Of a DNA stretch of 64,000 nt, positions 24,633 to 34,763 are shown one piece after another (within the stretch, counting starts at the first letter, position 1; each line of letters starts with the position of its first letter). Both the position numbers and the translations under genes were made by a program. A model generated the notes under the pieces. That model was not told the origin of the DNA. It did not search any database and was given only the letters and a program-made list of their open reading frames with translations. Origin of the DNA: JANMDU01 sp031418715 (GTDB lineage Bacteria; Pseudomonadota; Gammaproteobacteria; Burkholderiales; Burkholderiaceae_C); the NCBI GenBank assembly GCA_031418715.1, contig JANOJL010000023.1:31708-95707 (forward strand). Reading direction: 5' to 3'.

Positions 24633-27494
24633 ATGTCAGCATCGGTCTATCAGGCCTACGGTAACAATACCTATCTCTTCGGCGGCAATGCGCCTTATGT
24701 CGAAGAACTCTATGAAAATTACCTGGTCAATCCAGGTTCTGTGCCCGACAACTGGCGCAGCTATTTCGATGCTTTGCAGCATGTGCCTGCATCGGATGGC
24801 TCGGCTGCCAAAGACGTAGCCCATCTTCCCGTTATCAATGCCTTCACCGAATTGGCCAAGCAAGGTGCTACGCGCACTGTGCATGCCAGCACTGATTCCG
24901 AAATGGGCAAAAAGCGCACCGCTGCACAACAATTGATCGCAGCTTACCGCAACGTGGGCGCGCGCTGGGCCAATCTTGACCCGCTGCAGCGCACCGAGCG
25001 CGACAATATCCCCGATCTTGACCCCGCTTTCTACGGCTTCACCGATGCCGACATGGAAACCGTGTTCAACACCTCCAACACTTATTTCGGCAAAGAACAG
25101 ATGAGCCTGCGCGAGCTGCTCAATGCGCTGCGCGAAACCTATTGCGGTACGATTGGCGCGGAATACATGTATGCCACGAGCCAAGACGAAAAGCGCTGGT
25201 GGCAGCAGAAAATGGAAAGCGTGCGTGCAAAGCCTGCTTTCAGTGCACAGGAAAAGAAGAATATTCTGCAAAACCTCACCGCTGCAGAAGGCCTAGAGCG
25301 TTATTTGCACACCAAATATGTCGGCCAAAAGCGCTTTTCGCTCGAAGGCAGCGAAAGCTTTATTGCTTCGATGGATGAGCTGGTGCAAAAGGCCGGTGTG
25401 GCTGGCGTGCAAGAAATCGTCATTGGTATGGCACATCGTGGCCGCCTCAACGTGCTCGTGAATACGCTGGGCAAAATGCCTGCGCAACTGTTTGCTGAGT
25501 TTGACCATACCGCCCCCGAAGATTTGCCTTCTGGCGATGTGAAATACCACCAAGGTTTTTCAAGTGACATCACCACCCCCGGTGGCCCGGTTCACCTGAC
25601 ACTGGCTTTCAACCCATCGCATTTGGAAATTGTGAATCCTGTGGTGGAAGGTAGCGTGCGCGCTCGCATGGATCGCCGTGGCGATGCGCATGGCACGCAG
25701 GTGCTGCCTGTGCTGGTGCATGGCGATGCGGCTTTCGCAGGCCAAGGCGTGGTGATGGAAACGCTGGCTCTTGCACAAACGCGCGGCTATTACACGGGCG
25801 GCACAGTGCATTTGGTGATCAACAACCAAATCGGTTTCACCACCTCTGACCCGCGCGATACCCGCTCCACGCTGTATTGCACCGATGTGGTGAAGATGAT
25901 TGAAGCGCCAGTGTTGCACGTGAACGGCGATGATCCAGAAGCTGTGGTGCTTTGCACGCAATGGGCGCTGGAATACCGCCAGAAGTTCAACAAAGATGTG
26001 GTGGTAGATATCATCTGTTTCCGCAAACTTGGCCACAACGAGCAAGACACGCCTGCGCTCACGCAGCCGCTGATGTACAAGAAAATTGCGCAGCATCCCG
26101 GCACGCGCAAGCTGTATGCCGACAAACTCGCCGCGCAAGGCTTAGGCGACACACTTGGTGACGACATGGCTAAGGCCTATCGCGCAGCGATGGATGCGGG
26201 CCAACACACCGAAGACATCACGATCAGCAACTTCAAGAGCAAGTATGCGGTGGATTGGAGTCCTTTCCTTGGCAAGAAATGGACAGACGCGGGCGACACC
26301 GCGATTCCCACCGCCGAATGGAAGCGCATTGCTGAAAAGCTCACCACTTTCCCCAGCACCATTACCCCACACAACTTGGTCAAGAAAGTTTATGACGATC
26401 GCGCTGCTATGGGTCGGGGCGAGATGAATGTGGATTGGGGTATGGGCGAGCACATGGCTTTTGCCACGCTGGTGGCAAGCGGCTATCCGGTGCGCCTTTC
26501 CGGCGAAGATTGTGGACGTGGCACCTTCACGCACCGCCATGCGGTGATTCACGATCAAAACCGTGAGAAGTTTGACGCGGGTACGCACATTCCCCTACAA
26601 AACGTGGCCGAAGGTCAAGCGCCTTTTGTGGTGATTGATTCGCTGCTCTCGGAAGAAGCGGTGCTCGCGTTTGAATATGGCTATGCCTCCAATGACCCCA
26701 ACACACTCGTGATTTGGGAAGCACAATTCGGCGATTTCGCAAATGGCGCTCAGGTGGTGATTGACCAATTCATCGCCTCGGGCGAAGTCAAGTGGGGTCG
26801 TGTCAACGGCATCACCCTGATGCTGCCTCATGGCTACGAAGGCCAAGGCCCTGAGCACAGCTCGGCACGCCTAGAACGCTTCATGCAATTGGCTGCGGAC
26901 ACCAACATGCAGATCGTGCAGCCGACCACGGCCAGCCAGATCTTCCATGTCTTGCGCCGCCAGATGATCCGTGATTTGCGTAAGCCGCTGATCATCATGA
27001 CACCGAAATCGCTCCTGCGTAACAAAGATGCCACCTCGCCTTTGAGCGAGTTCACTAAGGGCGGCTTCCAAACCGTGATTCCTGAGAACAAAGCGCTGGA
27101 TGCGAAGAAGGTCAAGCGTGTGGTGGCTTGCTCGGGCAAGGTTTATTACGATTTGGCCAAGAAGCGCGAGGAAAAAGGGCATGACGATACGGCCTTGATC
27201 CGCGTCGAGCAGCTCTATCCTTTCCCGCACAAGGCGTTTGCCAACGAGTTGAAAAAATACCCGAATCTGGCTGACATTGTGTGGTGTCAAGACGAGCCGC
27301 AAAACCAAGGCGCTTGGTTCTTCGTGCAGCATTACATCCACGAAAACATGCAAGACGGCCAAAAGCTCGGCTACTCAGGCCGCGCAGCATCTGCCTCACC
27401 CGCAGCGGGCTATGCCCATCTGCATGCAGAGCAGCAAAAAGCACTGGTCGACGGCGCATTCGCAAAGCTCAAGGGCTTTGTGCTCACCAAATAA
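24633..27494 (+). CDS. odhA: 2-oxoglutarate dehydrogenase E1 component
   Basis: 953 residues, the usual length. Thiamine-diphosphate enzyme that decarboxylates 2-oxoglutarate and passes the succinyl group to the lipoyl arm of E2 in the citric acid cycle. Visible family features: SYFDALQ near the start, MAHRGRLNVLVNTLGK, SPSHLEI-like NPSHLEIVNPVVEGS, GDAAFAGQGVV, the ThDP/Mg region VDIICFRKLGHNEQDTP, and GYEGQGPEHSSARLERF. A GAAGG ribosome-binding sequence precedes the ATG. First gene of the operon; a long inverted repeat separates it from odhB. Confidence 0.97.
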   Translation: MSASVYQAYGNNTYLFGGNAPYVEELYENYLVNPGSVPDNWRSYFDALQHVPASDGSAAKDVAHLPVINAFTELAKQGATRTVHASTDSEMGKKRTAAQQLIAAYRNVGARWANLDPLQRTERDNIPDLDPAFYGFTDADMETVFNTSNTYFGKEQMSLRELLNALRETYCGTIGAEYMYATSQDEKRWWQQKMESVRAKPAFSAQEKKNILQNLTAAEGLERYLHTKYVGQKRFSLEGSESFIASMDELVQKAGVAGVQEIVIGMAHRGRLNVLVNTLGKMPAQLFAEFDHTAPEDLPSGDVKYHQGFSSDITTPGGPVHLTLAFNPSHLEIVNPVVEGSVRARMDRRGDAHGTQVLPVLVHGDAAFAGQGVVMETLALAQTRGYYTGGTVHLVINNQIGFTTSDPRDTRSTLYCTDVVKMIEAPVLHVNGDDPEAVVLCTQWALEYRQKFNKDVVVDIICFRKLGHNEQDTPALTQPLMYKKIAQHPGTRKLYADKLAAQGLGDTLGDDMAKAYRAAMDAGQHTEDITISNFKSKYAVDWSPFLGKKWTDAGDTAIPTAEWKRIAEKLTTFPSTITPHNLVKKVYDDRAAMGRGEMNVDWGMGEHMAFATLVASGYPVRLSGEDCGRGTFTHRHAVIHDQNREKFDAGTHIPLQNVAEGQAPFVVIDSLLSEEAVLAFEYGYASNDPNTLVIWEAQFGDFANGAQVVIDQFIASGEVKWGRVNGITLMLPHGYEGQGPEHSSARLERFMQLAADTNMQIVQPTTASQIFHVLRRQMIRDLRKPLIIMTPKSLLRNKDATSPLSEFTKGGFQTVIPENKALDAKKVKRVVACSGKVYYDLAKKREEKGHDDTALIRVEQLYPFPHKAFANELKKYPNLADIVWCQDEPQNQGAWFFVQHYIHENMQDGQKLGYSGRAASASPAAGYAHLHAEQQKALVDGAFAKLKGFVLTK

Positions 27495-27518
27495 ACCTTC
27501 ACTTCCTAACCTATTGAA

Positions 27519-27600
27519 AGAACACGGAAGACACAGAAGTACACGGAGTTCACAGAAGTTTTTCTGTGTCTTCCGTGAATCCTCCGTGACTTCCGTGTTC
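27519..27600. repeat. Long inverted repeat between odhA and odhB
   Basis: Left arm starts GAACACGGAAG and right arm ends CTTCCGTGTTC. Inside are iterated CACGGA and CACAGAAG units and their complements. The whole could fold into a hairpin of about 38 base pairs with a tiny loop. It may attenuate or protect the odhA-odhB transcript. Confidence 0.8.
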
Positions 27601-27631
27601 TAAAAAAACAACCAAACGGAAATTTTCAAAA

Positions 27632-28921
27632 ATGGCAATCGTAGAAGTCAAAGTCCCGCAACTCTCTGAATCTGTGGCCGAGGCCACCATGCTGCAATGG
27701 AAAAAGAAACCCGGCGATGCAATCGCTATTGATGAAATTTTGATCGAGATCGAGACAGACAAAGTCGTGCTCGAAGTGCCAGCGCCCAGCGCGGGTGTGT
27801 TGGCTGAAATCTTGGTGGCTGATGGCGGTATGGTGGTCTCGGGTCAGGTCATTGCGAAGATCGACAGTGCAGGCAAAGTTGGAGTTGCTCCTGCGGCCGC
27901 CGCCGTAGCTCCAGCGCCTGCTTCGGCTTCAGTTGCTGCTCCTGCAATAGCGGGTGGCTCAATGGCCGGCGTGGCCATGCCATCGGCTGCCAAGTTGATG
28001 GCAGACAACAGCTTGGCTGCAGGCTCGGTGGCTGGCTCTGGCAAAGATGGTCGCGTGACCAAGGGGGATGTATTAGGTGCTATTAACTCAGGAGCATCTA
28101 ACGCAGGTAATGTAACGGCTACAGCCCTAATTTCTGTAAATATCCCAACGGGTGTGCCTACCACGGCGCTCGCGCAAGTGGCTGCGCCCGCAGTCGGCAG
28201 CTTGGCCGCGCAACTCGCTGGCCGCCCCGAGCAGCGCGTGCCCATGAGCCGCTTGCGTGCGCGTGTGGCTGAGCGTTTGCTGCAATCGCAATCGAGCAAC
28301 GCGATTTTGACAACCTTCAACGAAGTCAACATGGCGCCCGTGATGGAAATGCGCAAGCGCTTCCAAGAAAAATTCGAAAAAGAATATGGCTGCAAGCTGG
28401 GCTTCATGAGCTTCTTCGTCAAAGCCGCAGTGCATGCGCTCAAAAAATTCCCGGTGCTCAATGCGTCGGTTGACGGCAGCGATATCGTCTACCACGGCTA
28501 TTTTGATGTGGGCATCGCAGTGGGCAGCCCGCGGGGTTTGGTCGTGCCAATTTTGCGCAACGCTGATCAAATGAGCTTTGCCGATATTGAGAAAAAGATC
28601 GCTGAATTCGGCAAGAAAGCAGCCGAAGGCAAGCTCGGCATGGAAGATATGACCGGTGGCACGTTCTCGATCAGCAATGGCGGCACCTTCGGCTCCATGA
28701 TGTCTACCCCCATCATCAACCCGCCCCAAAGCGCCATCCTAGGCGTTCACGCCACCAAAGACCGCGCCGTGGTCGAAAACGGCGTTGTCGTCGTGCGCCC
28801 CATGAACTATTTCGCCATGAGCTACGACCACCGAATCATCGACGGCCGCGAAGCCGTGCTCGGCTTGGTGGCGATGAAAGAGGCGCTGGAAGATCCTGCA
28901 CGTTTGTTGTTTGACATCTAA
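27632..28921 (+). CDS. odhB: 2-oxoglutarate dehydrogenase E2, dihydrolipoyl succinyltransferase
   Basis: 429 residues. Order: lipoyl domain (1-75) with the modified Lys44 in ETDKVVLE, an Ala/Pro-rich linker, the E3/E1-binding domain (about 110-148; PSAAKLMADNSL then GKDGRVTKGDVLGAI), a second linker, and the catalytic domain (about 195-429) with HRIIDG (His400). A palindromic repeat element lies exactly at the end of the binding domain and encodes about 20 linker residues (148-168). The linker tolerates such additions, so activity is expected to be kept. Confidence 0.96.
   Translation: MAIVEVKVPQLSESVAEATMLQWKKKPGDAIAIDEILIEIETDKVVLEVPAPSAGVLAEILVADGGMVVSGQVIAKIDSAGKVGVAPAAAAVAPAPASASVAAPAIAGGSMAGVAMPSAAKLMADNSLAAGSVAGSGKDGRVTKGDVLGAINSGASNAGNVTATALISVNIPTGVPTTALAQVAAPAVGSLAAQLAGRPEQRVPMSRLRARVAERLLQSQSSNAILTTFNEVNMAPVMEMRKRFQEKFEKEYGCKLGFMSFFVKAAVHALKKFPVLNASVDGSDIVYHGYFDVGIAVGSPRGLVVPILRNADQMSFADIEKKIAEFGKKAAEGKLGMEDMTGGTFSISNGGTFGSMMSTPIINPPQSAILGVHATKDRAVVENGVVVVRPMNYFAMSYDHRIIDGREAVLGLVAMKEALEDPARLLFDI
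28077..28135 (+). repeat. Palindrome-headed repeat element, copy 9 (inside odhB)
   Basis: Forward orientation: GTGCTATTAACTCAGGAGCA, TCTAACGCAGGTAATGTAAC, GGCTACAGCCCTAATTT. Encodes INSGASNAGNVTATALIS in frame. Confidence 0.75.
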
Positions 28922-28927
28922 GTAAAA

Positions 28928-29233
28928 ATGAGCCAAGTCCGTTATGGTCAAGAAGTTGCCACTGAAACACCTGCGGGTGGAATCAGTGGCATCCTCTGCA
29001 AATCGATTGTTGACGGACGCATCACTTTTTTCTTGAGAGTCACAGCGCCCAATGGTGAAACGCAAGACTATGACCTTCGGCATGACGATTTGAGCATCAC
29101 CATTGCGCAGGATGAGTTGGCCTCTTTTTATCGATTAGAAAATGGTCGGCAAATTTTGGATCACTCATCGAGTGTTTTGGGATTGGCTAAACTTGATGCT
29201 GATGCCGAGTTGCTTCAAAAGGAGAGTCTGTGA
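28928..29233 (+). CDS. Hypothetical protein coupled to odhB and a DUF29 gene
   Basis: 101 residues, not recognised. No signal peptide or membrane helix. It reads as a small beta-rich soluble protein (GGISGILCKSIVDGRITFFL, then a charged C-terminal half). It begins 6 bases after odhB and its stop overlaps the start of the DUF29 gene, so it should be translated with its neighbours. Base composition is somewhat poorer in GC than odhB. Confidence 0.65.
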   Translation: MSQVRYGQEVATETPAGGISGILCKSIVDGRITFFLRVTAPNGETQDYDLRHDDLSITIAQDELASFYRLENGRQILDHSSSVLGLAKLDADAELLQKESL

Positions 29234-29688
29234 TGCAAGCTAACCAACTTTACGACCAAGACACTGCCGCTTGGGCTGCGGCGAACGCAGACCTGTTGCG
29301 CCAGCGTCGCTTTGGTGAATTGGATGTTCCGCATTTGATTGAGGAGTTGGAAGACATGGGCAAAAGTGAACGCCGTGCACTGGAGAGTCATTTATCAGTG
29401 CTACTGATGCATCTGCTCAAGTGGGAACATCAACCTTCCATGCGTAGTAACAGTTGGAAGCTCTCAATCGAGAATGCGCGACAGAGTATTGAAGATAGCA
29501 TCGAGGACAGCCCGAGCTTGAAACCTAAGCTAGAAGATGATGCTTTCATTGCGCGCGCCTATACCAAGGCGCGCAGGACTGCGGCTATCGAAACTGGTTT
29601 AGAGCTAACAACATTTCCAGAGCAATGTACGGTTTCAATCCAAGAAGCTCTGAATGATCCGACTCGATTCCTGCTAGAAGTCAAATGA
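29230..29688 (+). CDS. DUF29 family protein
   Basis: 152 residues, start GTG at 29230 or ATG at 29233. DUF29 features: YDQDTAAWAAANADLLRQRR, the highly typical LIEELEDMGKSERRALESHL, then LLKWEHQP and a repeated helical segment. The family is all-helical, common in cyanobacteria and proteobacteria, and of unknown function. Here it is enclosed in the 2-oxoglutarate dehydrogenase operon with four-base overlaps on both sides. Confidence 0.85.
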   Translation: MMQANQLYDQDTAAWAAANADLLRQRRFGELDVPHLIEELEDMGKSERRALESHLSVLLMHLLKWEHQPSMRSNSWKLSIENARQSIEDSIEDSPSLKPKLEDDAFIARAYTKARRTAAIETGLELTTFPEQCTVSIQEALNDPTRFLLEVK

Positions 29689-29956
29689 ATCTTGAAAAAC
29701 TGATTGATCAATTGGTAATGATGGATAAAGTAGCAATAACGATCCTCTTTGCTCCATTGTGTATTGGCATACTGATAATTGGTTTTGAATCGTTTGAGAG
29801 GCCAGGAGACTGCCGTAGCATCGGTGGAGTTATGTGTTGGAGTCACGCGATCGTCGTCTTTGGATCAATGTGGTCTGTTCCTATCGCATTGATAATTTTT
29901 CTGACCAGTGCTGTTGCGCGGCGCTGTTTGAGAAAGCAAAAACTGAAAGAAAGTAA

Positions 29957-29960
<4 letters not shown>
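29685..29960 (+). CDS. Small two-helix membrane protein, unknown
   Basis: 91 residues with two hydrophobic segments (AITILFAPLCIGILIIGF and IVVFGSMWSVPIALIIFLTS) and a basic tail. Not recognised. Overlaps the DUF29 gene at its start and lpdA at its end by four bases each (ATGA type), so expression is tied to both. Confidence 0.6.
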
Positions 29961-31384
<1,424 letters not shown>

Positions 31385-31400
31385 AATTTAATACATTAAT

Positions 31401-31564
31401 GCCGGACGCAGAAGACGCAAAGATTGCGCAGAAGACGCAAAAGAAGACAGAAGAAAGGAAGACAAAAATTTTCTTTCAAAATGCATTAGTGCATGTATGT
31501 CGTTGACGAATTTTTTGTATTTTTTTGCGTCTTCTGCGTAACCTTTGCGCCTTCTGCGTCCGGC
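31401..31564. repeat. Long inverted repeat between lpdA and zapE
   Basis: Arms of about 42 bases, 31401-31442 (GCCGGACGCAGAAGACGC at the outer end) and 31521-31564 (GCGTCTTCTGCGT, ending GACGCAGAAGGC-complement GCCTTCTGCGTCCGGC), around an 80-base loop. Built of iterated GACGCAGAA units, different from but similar in design to the repeat at 27519-27600. No gene is seen in the loop. Confidence 0.8.
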
Positions 31565-31585
31565 TGTTGAATTTCTCCCTCAAGC

Positions 31586-32683
31586 ATGTCAGTAACCCAA
31601 GCCTACGAAGCCGAGCTAAAGCTGCGCGGGTACACCAGTGACCCCGCGCAGCTCAGAGCCGTCGAGGCTTTGCAGCGTTGTGCGGATGAGTGGGCGGCAT
31701 TCAAAGAGAAGCGCTCGAATGCGTTTAAGAAGCTGATCAATCGGCCCGACATTCCCAAAGGCGTTTATATGTATGGCGGGGTGGGGCGGGGCAAGAGCTT
31801 TTTGATGGATTGCTTTTTCAATGCCGTGCCGATCCAGAGGAAGACGCGACTGCATTTTCACGAGTTCATGCGTGAGGTGCATCGCGAGTTGGCGGATTTG
31901 CAAGGGACAGTCAATCCGCTTGATGAGCTGGGTAAGCGCATTTCTAAGCGCTATCGGCTGATTTGCTTTGATGAATTTCATGTGGCCGACATCACCGATG
32001 CGATGATCTTGCATCGCTTGCTCGATGCGTTGTTTAAAAACGGCGTGGGCATGGTGACGACGAGCAATTTCACTCCCGATGGCCTCTATCCCAATGGCTT
32101 GCACCGCGACCGCATCTTGCCTGCGATTGAGTTGCTTAAATCCGAGATGCAAGTGCTTAGCGTGGACAACGGCACAGATTACCGTCGCCGCACGTTTGAA
32201 AAAGTGCGCATGTATCACACGCCGCTGGGCGAATTGGCTGATCAGGCCATGAACCAAGCGTTTACCGATCTGGCGGAATCACGCGATGAAAGCCCTGTGC
32301 TCACCATCGAAGCACGCGAGATCAAGGCGCGGCGTAAAGCGGGTGGTGTGGTCTGGTTTGATTTCAAAACGCTGTGCGGCGGGCCGCGCAGCCAGAATGA
32401 TTATTTGGAGTTGGCCACGCAATTTCATACGGTGATGCTGTCTGATGTGCCGCAGATGTTTGTGAAGCATGCTTCAGAGGCGCGGCGCTTTACTTGGTTG
32501 ATTGACGTGCTCTATGACCGGCGCTGCAAACTGATCATGAGTGCGGCTGTGGCGCCTGAGTTGCTTTACACCGAAGGCCCGCTCTCGCACGAATTTCCGC
32601 GCACGGCTTCGCGCTTGAATGAAATGCAGAGCGCGGAGTTTCTAGCGCTGGAGCGGCGCACGGTGGATACGCGTCTGACTTGA
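31586..32683 (+). CDS. zapE: Cell division protein ZapE (AFG1-like ATPase)
   Basis: 365 residues, usual length. Walker A is YGGVGRGKS (64-71), Walker B RLICFDEFHV, with DAMILHRLLDALF and TTSNFTPDGLYPNGLHRDR typical of the AFG1/ZapE family. In Escherichia coli ZapE acts at the FtsZ ring under low oxygen or heat; mitochondrial relatives help degrade respiratory subunits. Often found after the 2-oxoglutarate dehydrogenase operon in betaproteobacteria, as here. Confidence 0.92.
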   Translation: MSVTQAYEAELKLRGYTSDPAQLRAVEALQRCADEWAAFKEKRSNAFKKLINRPDIPKGVYMYGGVGRGKSFLMDCFFNAVPIQRKTRLHFHEFMREVHRELADLQGTVNPLDELGKRISKRYRLICFDEFHVADITDAMILHRLLDALFKNGVGMVTTSNFTPDGLYPNGLHRDRILPAIELLKSEMQVLSVDNGTDYRRRTFEKVRMYHTPLGELADQAMNQAFTDLAESRDESPVLTIEAREIKARRKAGGVVWFDFKTLCGGPRSQNDYLELATQFHTVMLSDVPQMFVKHASEARRFTWLIDVLYDRRCKLIMSAAVAPELLYTEGPLSHEFPRTASRLNEMQSAEFLALERRTVDTRLT

Positions 32684-32709
32684 GGCGCTTAGCGTGATAC
32701 ATTGATGCC

Positions 32710-33447
32710 ATGTTTGCATCTTCCTTAGTCCGATCTTTGCTGAAATCTATTGCTATTTATTTAATAGCACTCTGCGCAGTTTCTATGTCGGCTGTTGCCC
32801 AAAATGGCTCTGGAAATATCGCATCAACTAAGCAAGCTGAGCAGATGGAGCACGACCGCATCAAACGCGAGCGCATGGCTGCTACGCTAGAGCTAGAGCA
32901 GCAGCGCCAAGCTTGTTACCAAAAGCTCGCTGTCACGCCTTGCCTGAACGAAGCACGCGATCAGCACAACGAAAAAACACGCGATCTTAAGCGCCAAGAA
33001 GTGGCGCTCAATGATGAGCAGCGCAAGGGTGCGGCGGCTGATCGCCAGCGTGCGTTGGATGAGCGAAACTCACCTCAGGTGCAGCTAGAGCAGGCTCAGC
33101 GCCGAGGCCGCGCTCTGGAAGCCTCTGGCAAGCGAGAAGAAGATCGTGCGCAGCGCCAAAGCACCAAGCAGACCGCCGCTGCATCAGCACCTACATCCCC
33201 CGAAAAATCCGCCAGCGCTACCCAGCCAAAGCAGCCTAGCGCCAATGCAGCGCAAGGCAAGCCGCCTCAGCAACTAGCGCCCAAACTTGCGCCAGCTGAT
33301 CGCCCAGGCCAGGCTGCCAAGATGGAGAAAAGCCGCCTGCAGGCGGCTGAAAGAGAGAAAGCTGCTGAGCAGCGCCGCGCAGAAGCTAAGCAGCGAGAAG
33401 CAAAACGGAAAAAACCAGCGGCTGCGCCTTTGCCCTTACAGGATTGA
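32710..33447 (+). CDS. Exported Gln/Ala/Lys-rich coiled-coil protein, unknown
   Basis: 245 residues. A signal peptide (about 1-30, ending SMSAVAQ) is followed by a highly charged region rich in Gln, Arg, Ala and Lys, likely one or more coiled coils, with a Pro/Ala-rich stretch near 160-200. Two cysteines lie near residues 75-80 (ACYQKLAVTPCL). Residues about 14-35, most of the signal peptide (KSIAIYLIALCAVSMSAVA), are encoded by a palindromic repeat element. Function unknown; a periplasmic structural or scaffold role is only a guess. Confidence 0.65.
   Translation: MFASSLVRSLLKSIAIYLIALCAVSMSAVAQNGSGNIASTKQAEQMEHDRIKRERMAATLELEQQRQACYQKLAVTPCLNEARDQHNEKTRDLKRQEVALNDEQRKGAAADRQRALDERNSPQVQLEQAQRRGRALEASGKREEDRAQRQSTKQTAAASAPTSPEKSASATQPKQPSANAAQGKPPQQLAPKLAPADRPGQAAKMEKSRLQAAEREKAAEQRRAEAKQREAKRKKPAAAPLPLQD
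32749..32813 (+). repeat. Palindrome-headed repeat element, copy 10 (signal peptide of coiled-coil protein)
   Basis: Forward orientation, well kept: TTGCTATTTATTTAATAGC, ACTCTGCGCAGTTTCTATG, GTTGCCCAAAATGGCT. Encodes the hydrophobic core of the signal peptide. Confidence 0.85.
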
Positions 33448-33461
33448 TCAAAAGCGGTGCA

Positions 33462-33941
33462 TTAAGCGCCCATCAAATCCTTGCGGCGGGAAGAAGGCGA
33501 ACGCAAATAAACGAGGGTACCTTCCACGCTGAAGACTTCATAATGCACCGAGCCATGCAGTGCAATTTGGTAATCGCCCGCCAGAAGCATTTCGCCATTG
33601 ATGCGCAGGCTGCCTTCTAAGATCATGCATTCTTCAGCACCATCAGAATGGTCGTGCACAGGCAGGTTGCTGCCGGGCAACATCTTGAGCAGCCAAGACA
33701 AGGTTGTGCCGTCATCATGCAAGACCTTGGCTTGCTTGTGCTTGCCCAAGTCGTGCCAGCCCTCATCTCGGCGCACATTGCGCACACCGCCCTGTGCCTG
33801 CGATGAGGCCGTGATTTTTTGCAGCAAAGATTGCTTGATGCGTGCACTGGCCTGATCGCTGAGCATGTGTGTGGGATCGGTGCGCAGGGCTTGCGCGATT
33901 TGCCCCGTCCAGGCGGGGTTTAGTGCTTTTTCGTCGTTCAT
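33462..33941 (-). CDS. ChrR-like cupin anti-sigma factor
   Basis: 159 residues. The C-terminal cupin domain has PVHDHSDGAEECMILEGSL and the second cupin motif GDYQIALHGSVHYEVF, with His and Glu ligands for a metal. It resembles the C-terminal sensor of ChrR-type anti-sigma factors. The usual N-terminal zinc-binding His/Cys motif is not evident; the N-terminus is a short helical segment instead. Its start overlaps the stop of the upstream ECF sigma gene by four bases, the standard pairing. Probably senses oxidative or metal stress. Confidence 0.75.
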   Translation of the reverse strand: MNDEKALNPAWTGQIAQALRTDPTHMLSDQASARIKQSLLQKITASSQAQGGVRNVRRDEGWHDLGKHKQAKVLHDDGTTLSWLLKMLPGSNLPVHDHSDGAEECMILEGSLRINGEMLLAGDYQIALHGSVHYEVFSVEGTLVYLRSPSSRRKDLMGA

Positions 33942-34591
33942 AGTGCGTTCTCCAGCGCTAGCGCAGCTAGGTGTTCGCGGCTCAAGCCGCCTTGGTGTAA
34001 TGTGTCACGCAGGCTGAGCAAGGCGCGGCGTATTGTGCTCTTCACGGTACCGAGTGGAATTTGCAAATGGGCGCTGATCTCGAGGTGGGTCATGTCATGG
34101 AAAAAAGCCAAGCTCAGCATTTGGCGCGTGGCGGCGGGCAATTGCTGCAATGCAGCATGGAGCTGGGCTTTTGTGTCGGTGGCTTCAAGTAAGTCGGCGG
34201 GTTGCTGGGCATGCAGCCAATGCGCAGAGGCCTCTTCGGCCACGTCGCTGTTGGCCATCACGGGGTTGCTGGCTAGTTTGCGCCAGGCATCAAGTGCGCG
34301 GCTGCGCGCGAGATTGAGCAACCAAGCCATGGCCGCGCCGCGCTGGGCATCAAATCGGCTAGCCTGGTGCCAAGCTTGTAAATAGACCTCTTGCGTAACG
34401 TCTTGTGCGCTGGCATCGTCGGATGAGAAACGTCGCACCACGCTGAAGACGCGGGAAATGGTGACGTCATACAGCTCTGCCATGGCGGCCGCATGGCCTT
34501 GCGCCATGCGCTGAATCAGGCCTTGCAGCGCGGCTTCTTCGTTCAATAGGGGAGCGAGGGCTTGAGTTTCAGGGATGGAAAAACGGTTCAC
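33938..34591 (-). CDS. ECF-type RNA polymerase sigma factor (ChrR-partner)
   Basis: 217 residues from a GTG at 34591; in-frame codons extend to 34717 with less typical sequence, so the start is open. Region 2: AAMAELYDVTISRVFSVVRR then DAQDVTQEVYLQAWHQASRFD-like segment. Region 4: LQQLPAATRQMLSLAFFHDMTHLEIS, GTVKSTIRRALLSLRD. Second sigma of this locus, downstream of and parallel to the first sigma/anti-sigma pair. Confidence 0.83.
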   Translation of the reverse strand: MNRFSIPETQALAPLLNEEAALQGLIQRMAQGHAAAMAELYDVTISRVFSVVRRFSSDDASAQDVTQEVYLQAWHQASRFDAQRGAAMAWLLNLARSRALDAWRKLASNPVMANSDVAEEASAHWLHAQQPADLLEATDTKAQLHAALQQLPAATRQMLSLAFFHDMTHLEISAHLQIPLGTVKSTIRRALLSLRDTLHQGGLSREHLAALALENAL

Positions 34592-34763
34592 CCGCGTATT
34601 GTGCCTTGAATGCTCGAGCCTGAGCCGCCAAGGGTGCAGCGGCACACACGACACGTGGGACGGTGAAAGTAGGACGGACATAAAAGGGCTACGCGTGTGG
34701 CCGAGTTTCAGATGCATGCCTTTGCCAAATATGTGGTTCCTTAGATGATGTTTGATGGGTGCT

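Noticed and set aside
31401..31564. CRISPR array
   Set aside because: The repeats are short degenerate 9-mers arranged as an inverted repeat, with no spacers of regular length.
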